From the NCBI RefSeq assembly GCF_002871345.2, contig NZ_CP136964.1, positions 310,001-374,000 on the forward strand: a stretch of DNA of 64,000 bases. Reading direction: 5' to 3'. Within the stretch, counting starts at the first letter, position 1, and each line of letters begins with the position of its first letter. The notes beneath the pieces are model-generated. The model worked only from the letters and a program-made list of their open reading frames with translations, did no database searches and was not told where the DNA came from. A program made the translations under genes and the position numbers. Source of the stretch: Nosocomiicoccus massiliensis (GTDB taxonomy: Bacteria > Bacillota > Bacilli > Staphylococcales > Salinicoccaceae). Below are positions 1-8,741 of the stretch, piece after piece.

Positions 1-2
1 TA

Positions 3-539
3 GAAAATGGGGTAAACGTTGGTTTATTCCACGGTGGTTTAAAACCGAGAGAACGTAAGCAGATGATTCAGCAAATCCATAATCTAGATTATCATTACGT
101 TGTAGCCAGTGATTTAGCTGCACGTGGTTTAGATTTTGACGGAGCGTCCCACGTTATTAACTACGATATCCCTAGAGAAATTGAATTCTTCACACATAGA
201 GTAGGTCGTGTTGGTCGAGGAGAGTATACAGGTGTTGCAATAACACTGTATGATCCAAACGAAGAAGACTTAATCGATCAAATTGAAGAAAAAGGATTCA
301 CATTTGAACATGAGGACTTAATTAACGGTCAACTTAAACCGATTAAAAAACGAAACAAACGTGATACGAGACGTCGTAAAGAAGTTCGCTTAGATGAGGA
401 TGTTTCATATAAAGTACGTAAACCAAAAAAAGTAAAACCAGGTTATAAAAAGAAAATGAAGCAACAACTCGAACAACTAAAAAAAGACAAGCGTAAACAA
501 TATGCGCAAAATCAAAAAAGAAGAAATAAAAAGAGGTAA
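3..539 (+). CDS. cshB: DEAD-box RNA helicase CshB, C-terminal part (cut by window start)
   Basis: The reading frame is open from the first bases, so this is the 3' part of a longer gene. The visible protein holds the end of helicase domain 2: the LFHGGL segment, then ASDLAARGLDFDG (motif V) and HRVGRVGR (motif VI, the arginines that contact ATP). A lysine/arginine-rich tail of about 70 residues follows and should bind RNA. CshB-type helicases act in cold-shock RNA remodelling and ribosome assembly. The nfo gene follows after only 6 bases, so the two are probably cotranscribed, as in Bacillus. The family is clear; the exact paralogue is inferred from the tail and the nfo neighbour. Confidence 0.88.
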   Translation, partial: ENGVNVGLFHGGLKPRERKQMIQQIHNLDYHYVVASDLAARGLDFDGASHVINYDIPREIEFFTHRVGRVGRGEYTGVAITLYDPNEEDLIDQIEEKGFTFEHEDLINGQLKPIKKRNKRDTRRRKEVRLDEDVSYKVRKPKKVKPGYKKKMKQQLEQLKKDKRKQYAQNQKRRNKKR

Positions 540-545
540 GATAAT

Positions 546-1445
546 ATGTTAATCGGATCACACGTACCGATGAATGGTAAAAAGATGTTAGAAGGCGCAG
601 TTGAAACTGCACATTCTTACGGTGAAAATACATTTATGATTTATACAGGTGCACCACAAAACACAAGAAGAAAACCGATTGAAGAGTTAAATATCGAAAG
701 AGGACAAGAACTCATTAAAGCGTATGGTATGAAAGACATCGTCGTACACGCACCATATATCATAAACATCGCAAACACTACACGTGAAGGCGTGTTTGAC
801 TTAGGTGTTGAGTTTTTAATTAATGAAGTCGCGCGTACAGAAGCAATTGGTTCAAAACAAATTGTACTTCATCCTGGAGCACACGTTGGTGCGGGTGTAG
901 ATGCTGGAATAGAATCAATTATTAAAGGTTTAAACATCGTTTTAGAAGAAAAACACGACGTACAAATCGCTTTAGAGACGATGGCTGGTAAAGGATCAGA
1001 AATCGGTCGTAACTTTGAAGAAATCGCGCGTATAATTGACGGGGTCACTCACAACGAGCGTTTAAGCGTTACGTTTGATACGTGTCACGTTCACGACTCA
1101 GGATATGACATTAAAAATGACTTTGACGGTGTACTCAATGAATTTGATAAAACAATCGGAGTCGATCGTATTAAAGTCGTTCACGTGAACGATTCTAAAA
1201 ACGAAGTCGGCGCGAAAAAAGACCGTCATGAGAACTATGGTTTCGGTCATATCGGATTTGACGCATTACAATATATCGTCAATCACGAAACGTTTAAAGA
1301 TTTACCGAAAATTTTAGAGACACCATTTGTTGGTTTAGACAAAAAAGATAAACAACCCCCATATAAGCATGAAATTGAAATGATTAAAAGCGGTGTGTTT
1401 GATCCACAACTACTTGAAAAAATAAATCCAAATATAAAATCATAA
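546..1445 (+). CDS. nfo: Deoxyribonuclease IV (apurinic endonuclease)
   Basis: This 299-residue protein is the normal length for endonuclease IV, which cuts DNA 5' of abasic sites in base excision repair. It begins LIGSHVPM and carries the three-zinc TIM-barrel signature residues: HPGAH near residue 110, an ALETMAGKG segment near 140, [13 protein letters not shown] near 180, and [11 protein letters not shown] near 215. The C-terminal LETPF supplies the last glutamate ligand region. It sits directly behind the helicase gene with a GTAAG/AGGTAAG-type ribosome site overlapping the upstream stop. A strong hairpin terminator follows. Confidence 0.95.
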   Translation: MLIGSHVPMNGKKMLEGAVETAHSYGENTFMIYTGAPQNTRRKPIEELNIERGQELIKAYGMKDIVVHAPYIINIANTTREGVFDLGVEFLINEVARTEAIGSKQIVLHPGAHVGAGVDAGIESIIKGLNIVLEEKHDVQIALETMAGKGSEIGRNFEEIARIIDGVTHNERLSVTFDTCHVHDSGYDIKNDFDGVLNEFDKTIGVDRIKVVHVNDSKNEVGAKKDRHENYGFGHIGFDALQYIVNHETFKDLPKILETPFVGLDKKDKQPPYKHEIEMIKSGVFDPQLLEKINPNIKS

Positions 1446-1449
1446 TATT

Positions 1450-1480
1450 AAAACGAGCACTGTAAAAGTGCTCGTTTTAT
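1450..1480 (+). terminator. Rho-independent terminator after nfo
   Basis: An inverted repeat AAAACGAGCAC / GTGCTCGTTTT with a 7-base loop is followed by a T-rich run. It lies just after the nfo stop codon and just before the zinc operon promoter. Confidence 0.85.
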
Positions 1481-1508
1481 TTACAATTCGTAACAGTTAC
1501 GTTATAAT
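1480..1508 (+). promoter_or_regulatory. Promoter of znuCB-zur with candidate Zur box in the spacer
   Basis: A -35 hexamer TTTACA (1480-1485) and a -10 hexamer TATAAT (1503-1508) are separated by exactly 17 bases. The spacer holds the perfect palindrome CGTAACAGTTACG at 1489-1501, whose 6-1-6 form matches the core of Bacillus/Staphylococcus Zur operators (TCGTAAT-N-ATTACGA) with a C/G change at the centre. A repressor bound there would block RNA polymerase. The operon encodes zinc uptake and Zur itself, so negative autoregulation is likely. The promoter is seen; the regulator is inferred. Confidence 0.72.
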
Positions 1509-1540
1509 TATACGACTAAAAGCATGTTGGAGGTGTTGTC

Positions 1541-2338
1541 ATGTCAACGCCCGTTTTCGAAATAAGAAATGTATCATACAAATATTATGAAAAAATGGAA
1601 ACGACAGTGGCATTAAAAGACATAAATCTCAAAATAGAGCGTGGAGAATTTATGGCAATTGTTGGACCGAATGGTTCCGGTAAATCTACATTAATAAAAC
1701 TAATTCTCGGTATTAAGAAGTTACAAGAAGGCGAGATTTTAATTAATGGTAAGCGAATGAATCGTAGAAATCGAGAAACAAAAATTGGTTATGTATCTCA
1801 AAAAGCGGCATCATTTGCTAAAGGGTTTCCTGCGACTGTAAAAGAAGTCGTATTAAGTGGTCTAACAAAAAAGCGTGGACTATTTAAAAAGTTTAACAAA
1901 GAAGATTTTAAAGCACTCGATGAAGTGTTAGATTTACTCGACATAGAAGATTTAAAAAATAAAAACATTGCGAGTCTTTCAGGAGGACAAACACAGCGCG
2001 TATTTATCGCTCGTGCTCTAATTAACAAACCAGAGATCCTAGTATTAGATGAACCTACAGAAGGGATCGACGCAAAAAACGTCTATAGTTTTTATGAGGT
2101 GTTAACACGATTAAAAGAAAGTGGAACGACGATTTTACTCGTCACACATGATATTGGCGTCGTCGTCGATCAAGCGGACACCGTTGCATGCTTAAATGAG
2201 CATCTACATTTCCACGGTTCAAAACAAGACTTCTTAAAACTTGATGAAGCGGAGTTATCAAAAGTATACGGGTTTCCGTTACAACTCGTAAATCACGATC
2301 ATACGAGAAGTTGCTGTGAGGTGCCATATGCTAATTGA
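1541..2338 (+). CDS. znuC: Zinc ABC transporter ATP-binding protein
   Basis: The 265-residue ATPase of a metal uptake ABC transporter shows Walker A GPNGSGKST near residue 43, the Q-loop at GYVSQKA, signature LSGGQ near residue 147, Walker B LVLDEP, and the switch histidine in LLVTHD. The C-terminal end CNEHLHFHGSKQDF and the histidine-rich DHDHTRSCC-like tail are typical of ZnuC/AdcC/MntB-type proteins. The start ATG follows GGAGGTG at a good distance. The 3' end overlaps znuB by 11 bases. Position next to zur and the upstream Zur-like box make zinc the most likely substrate rather than manganese. Confidence 0.9.
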   Translation: MSTPVFEIRNVSYKYYEKMETTVALKDINLKIERGEFMAIVGPNGSGKSTLIKLILGIKKLQEGEILINGKRMNRRNRETKIGYVSQKAASFAKGFPATVKEVVLSGLTKKRGLFKKFNKEDFKALDEVLDLLDIEDLKNKNIASLSGGQTQRVFIARALINKPEILVLDEPTEGIDAKNVYSFYEVLTRLKESGTTILLVTHDIGVVVDQADTVACLNEHLHFHGSKQDFLKLDEAELSKVYGFPLQLVNHDHTRSCCEVPYAN

Positions 2339-3167
2339 TGCGCTACAAAACTATGCATTTATGAGATACTCGTTTATTAGTGGTTTAATTGTAGGGTGTA
2401 TCGCGCCACTTCTCGGAACATTTATCGTCGTTCGAAGACTGAGTTTAATTGCAGATGCACTCTCACATATTTCACTTGGTGGGATTACGCTCGGTGTGTA
2501 TTTATCGAGCATACTCTCATTTACAATTAACCCACTCATTACTGCAACGCTATTTTCAATTATCGGTGCAGTAGGTATAGAAAAGATGAGAACTGTTTAT
2601 AAACACTTTTCTGAAATATCGATACCAATAATTATGAGCCTTGGGATTGCATTATCTGTTATATTTTTATCACTAGCAAATGGTTTTAACCAAGACTTAT
2701 TTGGCTACTTATTCGGAAGCATCAGTGCAGTAACTAAAAATGATTTATTTTTAATTAGCTGTATTGGAGTTATCGTCATTACGTTCGTTTACTTTTTATA
2801 TAAAGAGATGTTTTTATTATCCTTTGATGAAGAGTATAGCGAAGTGATGAAAATTAGTGGATTTATACATTTTATTTTTATCGTACTCGTTGCGTTAGTT
2901 ATTAGTGCATCTATGAGAATTGTCGGAACGCTACTCGTCAGTGCGATGATGACATTACCGGTCGCTGCCGCAATTCGAGTGACGTCAAGCTTTAAAACAC
3001 TTATTGCAGTGAGTATATTATTTGGTGAAATTTCGGTCATACTTGGACTCATATTAGGATTTTACTTAAATATCGCTCCTGGTGGTATGATCGTATTAGT
3101 TGCGATTTTTATATTATCTATGACATTTATCGTAAATCGATTAGGAGTGAAGATGAATGCCGAATAA
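2328..3167 (+). CDS. znuB: Zinc ABC transporter permease
   Basis: This 279-residue membrane protein of the ABC-3 permease family has about seven or eight hydrophobic segments and the conserved ADALSHISLGG-like stretch near residue 42, which is the family hallmark. It forms the channel through which zinc delivered by a surface lipoprotein enters the cell; no binding-protein gene is in this operon, so AdcA/ZnuA must be encoded elsewhere. I chose the ATG at 2328 because GTGAGGTG lies 5 to 12 bases before it; an upstream GTG at 2316 would be part of that ribosome site. Its end overlaps the start of zur by 11 bases. Confidence 0.88.
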   Translation: MLIDALQNYAFMRYSFISGLIVGCIAPLLGTFIVVRRLSLIADALSHISLGGITLGVYLSSILSFTINPLITATLFSIIGAVGIEKMRTVYKHFSEISIPIIMSLGIALSVIFLSLANGFNQDLFGYLFGSISAVTKNDLFLISCIGVIVITFVYFLYKEMFLLSFDEEYSEVMKISGFIHFIFIVLVALVISASMRIVGTLLVSAMMTLPVAAAIRVTSSFKTLIAVSILFGEISVILGLILGFYLNIAPGGMIVLVAIFILSMTFIVNRLGVKMNAE

Positions 3168-3579
3168 TGAAAAAGAAAGAATTAAAACAACCCTAAAAGA
3201 ACATGGGTTTAAACTAACAAAACAAAGATTATCTTTAATAGAAATATTACTGGAAGAAGATAGATACGTCACAGCGACATATGTCTATAATAAAATGTCA
3301 GAAATATACGACGGTATTAGTTACGATACAATATATAGAAATCTATATACGCTACATGAAATTGGCGTAGTAGAGGAGACGACATTAGACGGTGAGATGC
3401 AGTATATGATCGCTTGTAGCGATCACCATCATCACCACTTTATATGCGACAATTGTGGCATGGTAAAAGTCATCCATTACTGTCCAGTAGATGAATGGCA
3501 AAAAGAAATACCAGGCGCTAAAATAAAAGGACATAAAATAGAGCTATACGGTTTATGTTCGAGTTGTCAAAATGATTAA
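3157..3579 (+). CDS. zur: Zinc uptake regulator of the Fur family
   Basis: This 140-residue Fur-family repressor has an N-terminal winged helix (LTKQRLSLIEILLEE, then SYDTIYRNLYTLHEIGVVEE as recognition region) and a C-terminal metal-binding domain. The latter has CSDHHHHHFICDNCG near residues 89-103 and the CSSC pair at the end, giving the two CxxC motifs of the structural zinc site. It is translationally coupled to znuB, so it is made with the transporter it controls. It is clearly different from the second Fur-family gene at 49 kb, which matches the Fur subfamily, and this supports Zur here. Confidence 0.88.
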   Translation: MPNNEKERIKTTLKEHGFKLTKQRLSLIEILLEEDRYVTATYVYNKMSEIYDGISYDTIYRNLYTLHEIGVVEETTLDGEMQYMIACSDHHHHHFICDNCGMVKVIHYCPVDEWQKEIPGAKIKGHKIELYGLCSSCQND

Positions 3580-3584
3580 AAAAT

Positions 3585-3623
3585 CACCCCTAAAGTTAGA
3601 AATAAAATCTAATTTTAGGGGTG
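3585..3623. terminator. Bidirectional hairpin between zur and ispG with repeat-like arms
   Basis: The arms CACCCCTAAAGTTAGA (3585-3600) and TCTAATTTTAGGGGTG (3609-3623) form a long stem with an A/T loop. It lies between two convergent genes and is flanked by A and T runs on both sides, so it can end transcription from zur and from ispG. The arm sequence is almost the same as that of the palindrome at 60.2 kb, which suggests a dispersed repeat serving as terminator. Confidence 0.72.
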
Positions 3624-3637
3624 TTGTCATTTAATGC

Positions 3638-4759
3638 TTATTTATTTTCATTTGCAAGTTCTTTTTTACGTTGTCTTTCTTTTTCGTAATGTGCTTCAGC
3701 TAAAATGTCGATTTCTTTTTTAAGTTCCTCGACCATCGTTTCTTCAGGTACTTTTCGCACTGTTTTTCCGTGCATAAATAGTAATCCTTCTCCGCGCGCC
3801 CCTGCAATTCCAATGTCCGCTTCACGTGCTTCTCCTGGACCGTTTACTGCACATCCAAGAACGGCTACTTTTATCGGTGCTTTAATATTTGAAATGTATT
3901 CTTCGACTTCATTTGCGATCGCAATTAAGTCGATTTCAATACGTCCACATGTCGGACACGCGATAAGTGTTGCTGCGTTTGAAGCGAGTCCAAATGTTTT
4001 TAATAATTCTTTTTGAACTTTTACTTCTTCAACAGGATCTGCGGATAATGAGATTCTCATCGTATTACCAATTCCTTTATTGATGAGCACCCCAAGCCCT
4101 GCAGCACTTTTAACTGTCCCAGCAAATAACGTACCACTTTCAGTGATACCGATATGAAGCGGGTAGTCGAATGCTTTAGATGCTTTCTCGTACGCTTCGA
4201 TTGCTAAATGAACGTCAGAAGCTTTCATAGATACGATAATATCGTGGAAATCTAAGTCTTCTAATATTTTAATATGGTGTAACGCACTTTCTAACATTCC
4301 GTCAGCTGTCGGATAACCATATTTTTCGATAATGTGACGCTCTAAGCTTCCTGCGTTTACACCGATACGAATCGGTATCCCTTTTTCTTTACACGCATTA
4401 ACAACCGCTTCAACGCGTTCACGTTTACCGATGTTACCCGGATTGATACGAATTTTATCTGCACCGCCTTCAATAGCGAGTAGTGCAAGTCTATAGTCGA
4501 AGTGAATATCGACGACTAATGGTATGTTAATTTGTTTTTTAATTTCTTTAATTGCTAGCGCATCTTCTTCACGTGGACAAGCGACGCGCACGATTTGACA
4601 ACCTGCTTCTTCTAAACGTTTAATTTCAGCGACTGTCGCCTCAACGTCATGGGTTTTCGTCGTTGTCATACTTTGAATGATAATCTCGTCTGAGCCACCA
4701 ATCACTAGATCGCCAACTCGTACAGGACGAGTGTTTTTACGATGTGTAATTTCTGACAT
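3638..4759 (-). CDS. ispG: 4-hydroxy-3-methylbut-2-en-1-yl diphosphate synthase (flavodoxin/ferredoxin)
   Basis: This 373-residue enzyme of the MEP isoprenoid pathway converts MEcPP to HMBPP with a 4Fe-4S cluster. The N-terminal TIM barrel begins with [16 protein letters not shown] and contains [12 protein letters not shown]. The C-terminal cluster domain shows IACPTCGR (two cysteines) and [12 protein letters not shown] (third cysteine and the glutamate ligand region). An AAGGAG site precedes the ATG by about ten bases. Its presence, with dxs at 33.7 kb, means the organism makes isoprenoids by the MEP route, unlike S. aureus. Length is normal for the bacterial two-domain form. Confidence 0.95.
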   Translation of the reverse strand: MSEITHRKNTRPVRVGDLVIGGSDEIIIQSMTTTKTHDVEATVAEIKRLEEAGCQIVRVACPREEDALAIKEIKKQINIPLVVDIHFDYRLALLAIEGGADKIRINPGNIGKRERVEAVVNACKEKGIPIRIGVNAGSLERHIIEKYGYPTADGMLESALHHIKILEDLDFHDIIVSMKASDVHLAIEAYEKASKAFDYPLHIGITESGTLFAGTVKSAAGLGVLINKGIGNTMRISLSADPVEEVKVQKELLKTFGLASNAATLIACPTCGRIEIDLIAIANEVEEYISNIKAPIKVAVLGCAVNGPGEAREADIGIAGARGEGLLFMHGKTVRKVPEETMVEELKKEIDILAEAHYEKERQRKKELANENK

Positions 4760-4845
4760 TTAATATATCTCCTTGAAACAATGTGATTTATTTTTTTGTA
4801 TGTTCAATTATACAACAAATCTATTATATTGTAATGATGAACAAA

Positions 4846-5577
4846 CTATTTTATCGTCTGCTTCTTTTTGAATACGGGTAGTTTCTTGTCGTAATATATT
4901 AAGAAGATTAATACGATAATATATATGAACCAAAGTTCTTTACCCGTTATCAGTTTTAAAATTGTAAAGAGTATCGTCGGAATGACGAAACTATAAGAAA
5001 TGATTTTAAACCAGTTCATATAATCCGTACGTTTATTTCTCATTGATGCAATTTTATTTAATATAAATGATAGTAGTAATAATAATGTAAATGAAAATGC
5101 AGCCATCACTATAATTTGTATGATTGAATACACTGCAAAAAAGAATCCAGTACTCTTCATATGTGTATCAATATATTGCTTTAACTCGTTTTCGTTATTA
5201 AATTTATTAAAACTTGAGTAAGGTAAATAATCTTCAGTCATATTATGAATTTGAATGCCTTGATGTTGAAATATTATAAAGGCATCTTCTAATGGTAAAG
5301 ACTCTTCTGTAAAGACAATTCGACCTTTAGAGGTAGTTAAGGTTTTTTCATCTCCAACGTAATAGCCATCTTTAATTTCAAAATGAGGAATTTCGTCTTT
5401 TACTTCGCTTAGAGCATTTGCAAATTGATTTGTATTAAAAAAAGATAACATATAAGGGACTGAAAGAAGTATACCTATAATTAATATGTTTAATAACAGA
5501 TACTTAAAGGGTACAGTTCTAAATAGAGGATACTTTTCAAACTTCAGTAGTCGTTTGAAATATTTTAAATAATCCAT
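4846..5577 (-). CDS. DUF1189 family membrane protein (YqgB-like)
   Basis: This 243-residue protein has one hydrophobic segment near residues 27-47, a polar extracytoplasmic stretch of about 100 residues, and three or four hydrophobic segments in the C-terminal half. This layout and its place between ispG and sodA match DUF1189 proteins (B. subtilis YqgB). No catalytic motif is visible and the function is unknown. It is transcribed divergently from sodA and may share the 135-base intergenic region with it. The family call rests mainly on layout and synteny. Confidence 0.68.
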   Translation of the reverse strand: MDYLKYFKRLLKFEKYPLFRTVPFKYLLLNILIIGILLSVPYMLSFFNTNQFANALSEVKDEIPHFEIKDGYYVGDEKTLTTSKGRIVFTEESLPLEDAFIIFQHQGIQIHNMTEDYLPYSSFNKFNNENELKQYIDTHMKSTGFFFAVYSIIQIIVMAAFSFTLLLLLSFILNKIASMRNKRTDYMNWFKIISYSFVIPTILFTILKLITGKELWFIYIIVLIFLIYYDKKLPVFKKKQTIK

Positions 5578-5712
5578 GAATTCAACACATCCAAGTTCTA
5601 TTTTAGTCAGACATTTGACTGATTTACTGATAGGTAGAAACTAATACCTTTTATTGTAGCACTTAATTTGGTATATTTGGGATGTAAACATCATTAGGAG
5701 GAGATTTTAGTT

Positions 5713-6315
5713 ATGGCATTTGAACTACCTGAGTTAGACTATGCATATGATGCGTTAGAGCCTACAATCGACAAAGAAACTATGGAGATTCACTACTCTA
5801 GACATCATAACACTTACGTAACAAACTTAAACAACGCAGTTGAAGGTACAGAATTCGAAAACAAATCTTTAGAAGAATTAGTAAAAGATATCGATTCATT
5901 ACCTGAAGATATTCGTACTGCTGTAAGAAACAACGGTGGTGGACACTACAACCACTCATTATTCTGGCAATTATTAACTCCAGAACAAAAAGACGTACCA
6001 GCTGAACTTAAAGAAGCTATCGAAGATAAATTCGGTTCTTTAGATTCATTCAAAGAGAAATTTGAAGCTGCAGCTGCAGGTCGTTTTGGATCTGGTTGGG
6101 CATGGTTAGTTGTTGGGAATGATGGTTTAGAAATTATTTCTACTCCTAACCAAGATAACCCATTAATGGAAGATAAAACACCTGTGTTTGGTGTGGATGT
6201 ATGGGAGCATGCGTACTACCTTAAATACCAAAACAAACGTCCAGAGTACTTAGGTGCAATTTGGAACGTTGTAAACTGGGAAAAAGTCAACGAGTTATAC
6301 CAAGAAGCTAAATAA
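5713..6315 (+). CDS. sodA: Superoxide dismutase, Mn/Fe type
   Basis: The 200-residue cytoplasmic enzyme dismutates superoxide to hydrogen peroxide and oxygen. Metal ligands are visible: His27 in MEIHYSRHH, the second histidine of [10 protein letters not shown], and Asp and His in [13 protein letters not shown]. The [10 protein letters not shown] and GSGWAWLV segments are typical of manganese-using or cambialistic Firmicute enzymes. GGAGGAG lies 7 bases before the ATG. A single-gene unit is indicated by the terminator right behind it. Codon use is strongly biased toward preferred codons, consistent with high expression. Confidence 0.96.
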   Translation: MAFELPELDYAYDALEPTIDKETMEIHYSRHHNTYVTNLNNAVEGTEFENKSLEELVKDIDSLPEDIRTAVRNNGGGHYNHSLFWQLLTPEQKDVPAELKEAIEDKFGSLDSFKEKFEAAAAGRFGSGWAWLVVGNDGLEIISTPNQDNPLMEDKTPVFGVDVWEHAYYLKYQNKRPEYLGAIWNVVNWEKVNELYQEAK

Positions 6316-6327
6316 TAACTTCCTTTC

Positions 6328-6360
6328 AAGCCATGAGTTTAAAAACTCATGGCTTTTTTT
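6328..6360 (+). terminator. Terminator after sodA
   Basis: The arms AGCCATGAGTTT and AAACTCATGGCT are followed by a run of seven T, a textbook intrinsic terminator 15 bases after the sodA stop. Confidence 0.9.
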
Positions 6361-6419
6361 AATGATTATCGTGATAATATGTTAAAATAGAATGTGAATT
6401 TTTACGAAAGAAAGTTAGG

Positions 6420-8621
6420 TTGAAGCGTGTGAGACGTGTTAGGAAAAAAAGCTCTGAAGAGATTAAATATCAGTTATTTAAGTCGAGAGCAAATACTTTA
6501 GTATTTATTGTTTTTATATCATTTATAATTTTAATTCTTCGCCTCGGACAGTTACAAGTCATTCAGGGTGAGTCTTACCACGAACGCGTTGAAAACGCAC
6601 AATACGTTAAGATCAATCAAAACGTACCACGTGGTGAGATTTATGATCGAAACGGTAACGTACTCGTTAAAAATAAATCCGAACGTGCAATTTTCTTTAC
6701 GAGACATCGCAACATGTCTAATAGTGAAATTATGGAACTAGCCAATAAGCTATCTAATTATTTGGAGATGGATGAAGAAAATTTAACGTTACGTGATAAG
6801 CAAGACTATGCATTAAACAATTATTTTGATGAGTTACTAAAAGAAATGCCTAATGAGGCCACATTACTTGATGACGGTAATATATCTAGAAATGATTTTA
6901 ATGAAGCGGTATATGAGAACATTAGTAATGAATATTTAGACTCATTACTTACTGAAGAAGATAAAAACATCATATCTATATATACGAGAATGATCGTCGC
7001 AACAGAATTAGATCCCGTTACTATTAAAGGAAGTAACGTCACAGAAAAAGAGTTCGCTACAATTAATGAAGATCTCGATAAGTTAGAAGGAATTACAACT
7101 GGAATGGACTGGAAAAGAGAATATCCTTATGGTTCAACACTACGTACAATTCTTGGAGACGTAAGTTCACCGAAAGAAGGACTACCTAAAGAACTCTCTG
7201 ATTATTATAAATCACTTGGATACTCTCAAAACGACCGTGTCGGTAAATCATATTTAGAGTTTCAATATGAGGATATTTTACGTGGTGAAAAAGAAGAGGT
7301 TAAATATTCAACAGATTGAGCAGGTCGTATTATCAATCAAGAAGTTGTAAAAGATGGTAAACCTGGTAACGATTTATATTTAACAATCGATATCAAATTA
7401 CAGCAAGAACTAGAAAAAATTGCAGAGCATCATTTAAAAGAAATGCGTAATTTAGCAGAAGCTGCAAAACAACGTGCGGATTTAAATGGCGATATCGAAT
7501 GGGACATTCGACCAGAGTTTTTAGATACTGTGACTCTTGTCGTACAAGATCCATATAATGGTGATATTTTAGCGATGGTTGGTAAACATATTAATAAAGA
7601 CGGAGATATTGAAGATTTTGATTATGGTACATTTGCTGTGAGTTATGTACCAGGTTCATCCGTTAAAATTGGTACGGTTGTTACAGGTTATCAAAACGAT
7701 GTTCTACAACCTGGAGAATCACAAGTCGATGAACCACTCGTATTTGCAGATGGTACGAACAAATCTTCATTCTTTAACCGTGACAATAGTTACAACGTAG
7801 ACGATCAACACGCTTTAATGGTATCTTCGAACGTTTACATGATTAAAATCGCACTTCGTTTACTCGGCTTAGAATACGATCGTAATATGCCACTGCCAAG
7901 TGATATTTCTAACGATGCATATAAACTAAGAAATGGGTTAAATCAATTTGGACTTGGTGTGTCAACAGGTATTGACTTACCTAATGAAGAGACAGGTATT
8001 TCTCCACCACTAACTAATAACCCTGGGAACTATTTAGACTTAGCGATTGGACAATATGACACGTACTCTACACTACAGCTTTCACAATATATTTCTACAG
8101 TTGCGAACGGTGGTAATAGAATGCAATCACACCTTGCAAAAGAAATTAGAGAGCATAATCCAAATGAACCAGGAAAAGTAATACGCTCGTTCAATGGTAA
8201 TGTTTTAAATACTGTCATGATGACTGACGCTGAAAAAGAACAAATTTCTAAAGGGTTATATGATGTATTTAATACCCATCATCAATCGACGGATAGATAC
8301 GGAACAGGATGGGATGCGTATCATGAATTAGAACCAAAAGCTGCTGGTAAAACAGGAACTGCAGAAGCGTATCGTGAAGGAGTTTCAGTTTTAAACCAAA
8401 CGTATATCGGATATGCACCATATGACAATCCAGATATGGCATTCTCTATTATATGGCCAACGACACCGATGACGATTCCATTCTTCCCAGCCCAATATAT
8501 GGGAAGAGATGTTATCCAAAAATATTATGAGCTTGAATATGGTGCGCCTAAAAAAGATTACTACAAATATAATTTAGATGAATTTTACAGACGAATTAAA
8601 GCAGGCACGTATGATAGTTAG
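6420..8621 (+). pseudogene. pbp3: Class B penicillin-binding protein gene interrupted by an in-frame TGA
   Basis: One frame of 734 codons runs from a TTG start to TAG and is broken only by TGA at codon 300 (7317-7319). Before the stop come a basic N-terminus, one membrane anchor (residues 28-45), QVIQGESY and the RGEIYDRNGN motif of the PBP dimerisation domain. After the stop the frame continues at once with AGRIINQEV and LTIDIKLQQ. The transpeptidase domain is intact: SSVK (Ser413, Lys416), SSN (469-471) and KTGT (from Lys644). The homologue beside sodA is PBP3 in Staphylococcus and PbpA in Bacillus, a septal/side-wall transpeptidase. Either a recent nonsense mutation, a sequencing error (CGA or GGA read as TGA), or readthrough explains it. 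A restart at ATG 7443 would lack the anchor and has no clear ribosome site. Confidence 0.82.
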
Positions 8622-8650
8622 ACTACTGAAAATTTTCAGTAGTCTTTTTT
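8621..8650 (+). terminator. Terminator after the PBP gene
   Basis: The stem GACTACTGAAAA / TTTTCAGTAGTC (8621-8644) is followed by TTTTTT. The hairpin begins at the stop codon of the PBP gene and separates it from the pst promoter. Confidence 0.88.
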
Positions 8651-8653
8651 GAT

Positions 8654-8692
8654 TTTACATATTCTTTACAATACGTTTATTTAAAATTTAAA
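8654..8692 (+). promoter_or_regulatory. Candidate PhoP box array upstream of pstS
   Basis: Four TT(T)A-type hexamers occur at a strict 11-bp period: TTTACA 8654-8659, TTTACA 8665-8670, TTTATT 8676-8681 and TTTAAA 8687-8692. This matches the Bacillus PhoP binding pattern of TT(A/T/C)ACA direct repeats separated by about 5 bases. A weak -10 (TACTAT, 8702-8707) follows about ten bases later and there is no good -35, as expected for an activator-dependent promoter. Phosphate starvation control is inferred; phoPR is not in this window. Confidence 0.65.
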
Positions 8693-8741
8693 AACGACCT
8701 GTACTATGTAATCATAATCAAAACCATTTGGAGGAATTAAA

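Noticed and set aside
343..633. 96-codon minus-strand frame across the cshB/nfo junction
   Set aside because: It only mirrors the Lys/Arg-rich tail of the helicase and spans two real genes.
5605..5620. AGTCA-N6-TGACT repeat between the DUF1189 gene and sodA as a manganese or peroxide operator
   Set aside because: It does not match MntR or PerR consensus and is short enough to be chance.
6365..6378. ATTATC-GT-GATAAT palindrome before the PBP gene as a Fur or BlaI operator
   Set aside because: The halves face outward compared with the Fur consensus and BlaI sites differ (TACA...TGTA); PBP genes of this type are not known Fur targets. It may be chance in AT-rich DNA.
8626..8639. CTGAAAATTTTCAG as a CodY box
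   Set aside because: It is part of the perfect terminator stem after the PBP gene and has the half-sites reversed relative to the CodY motif.
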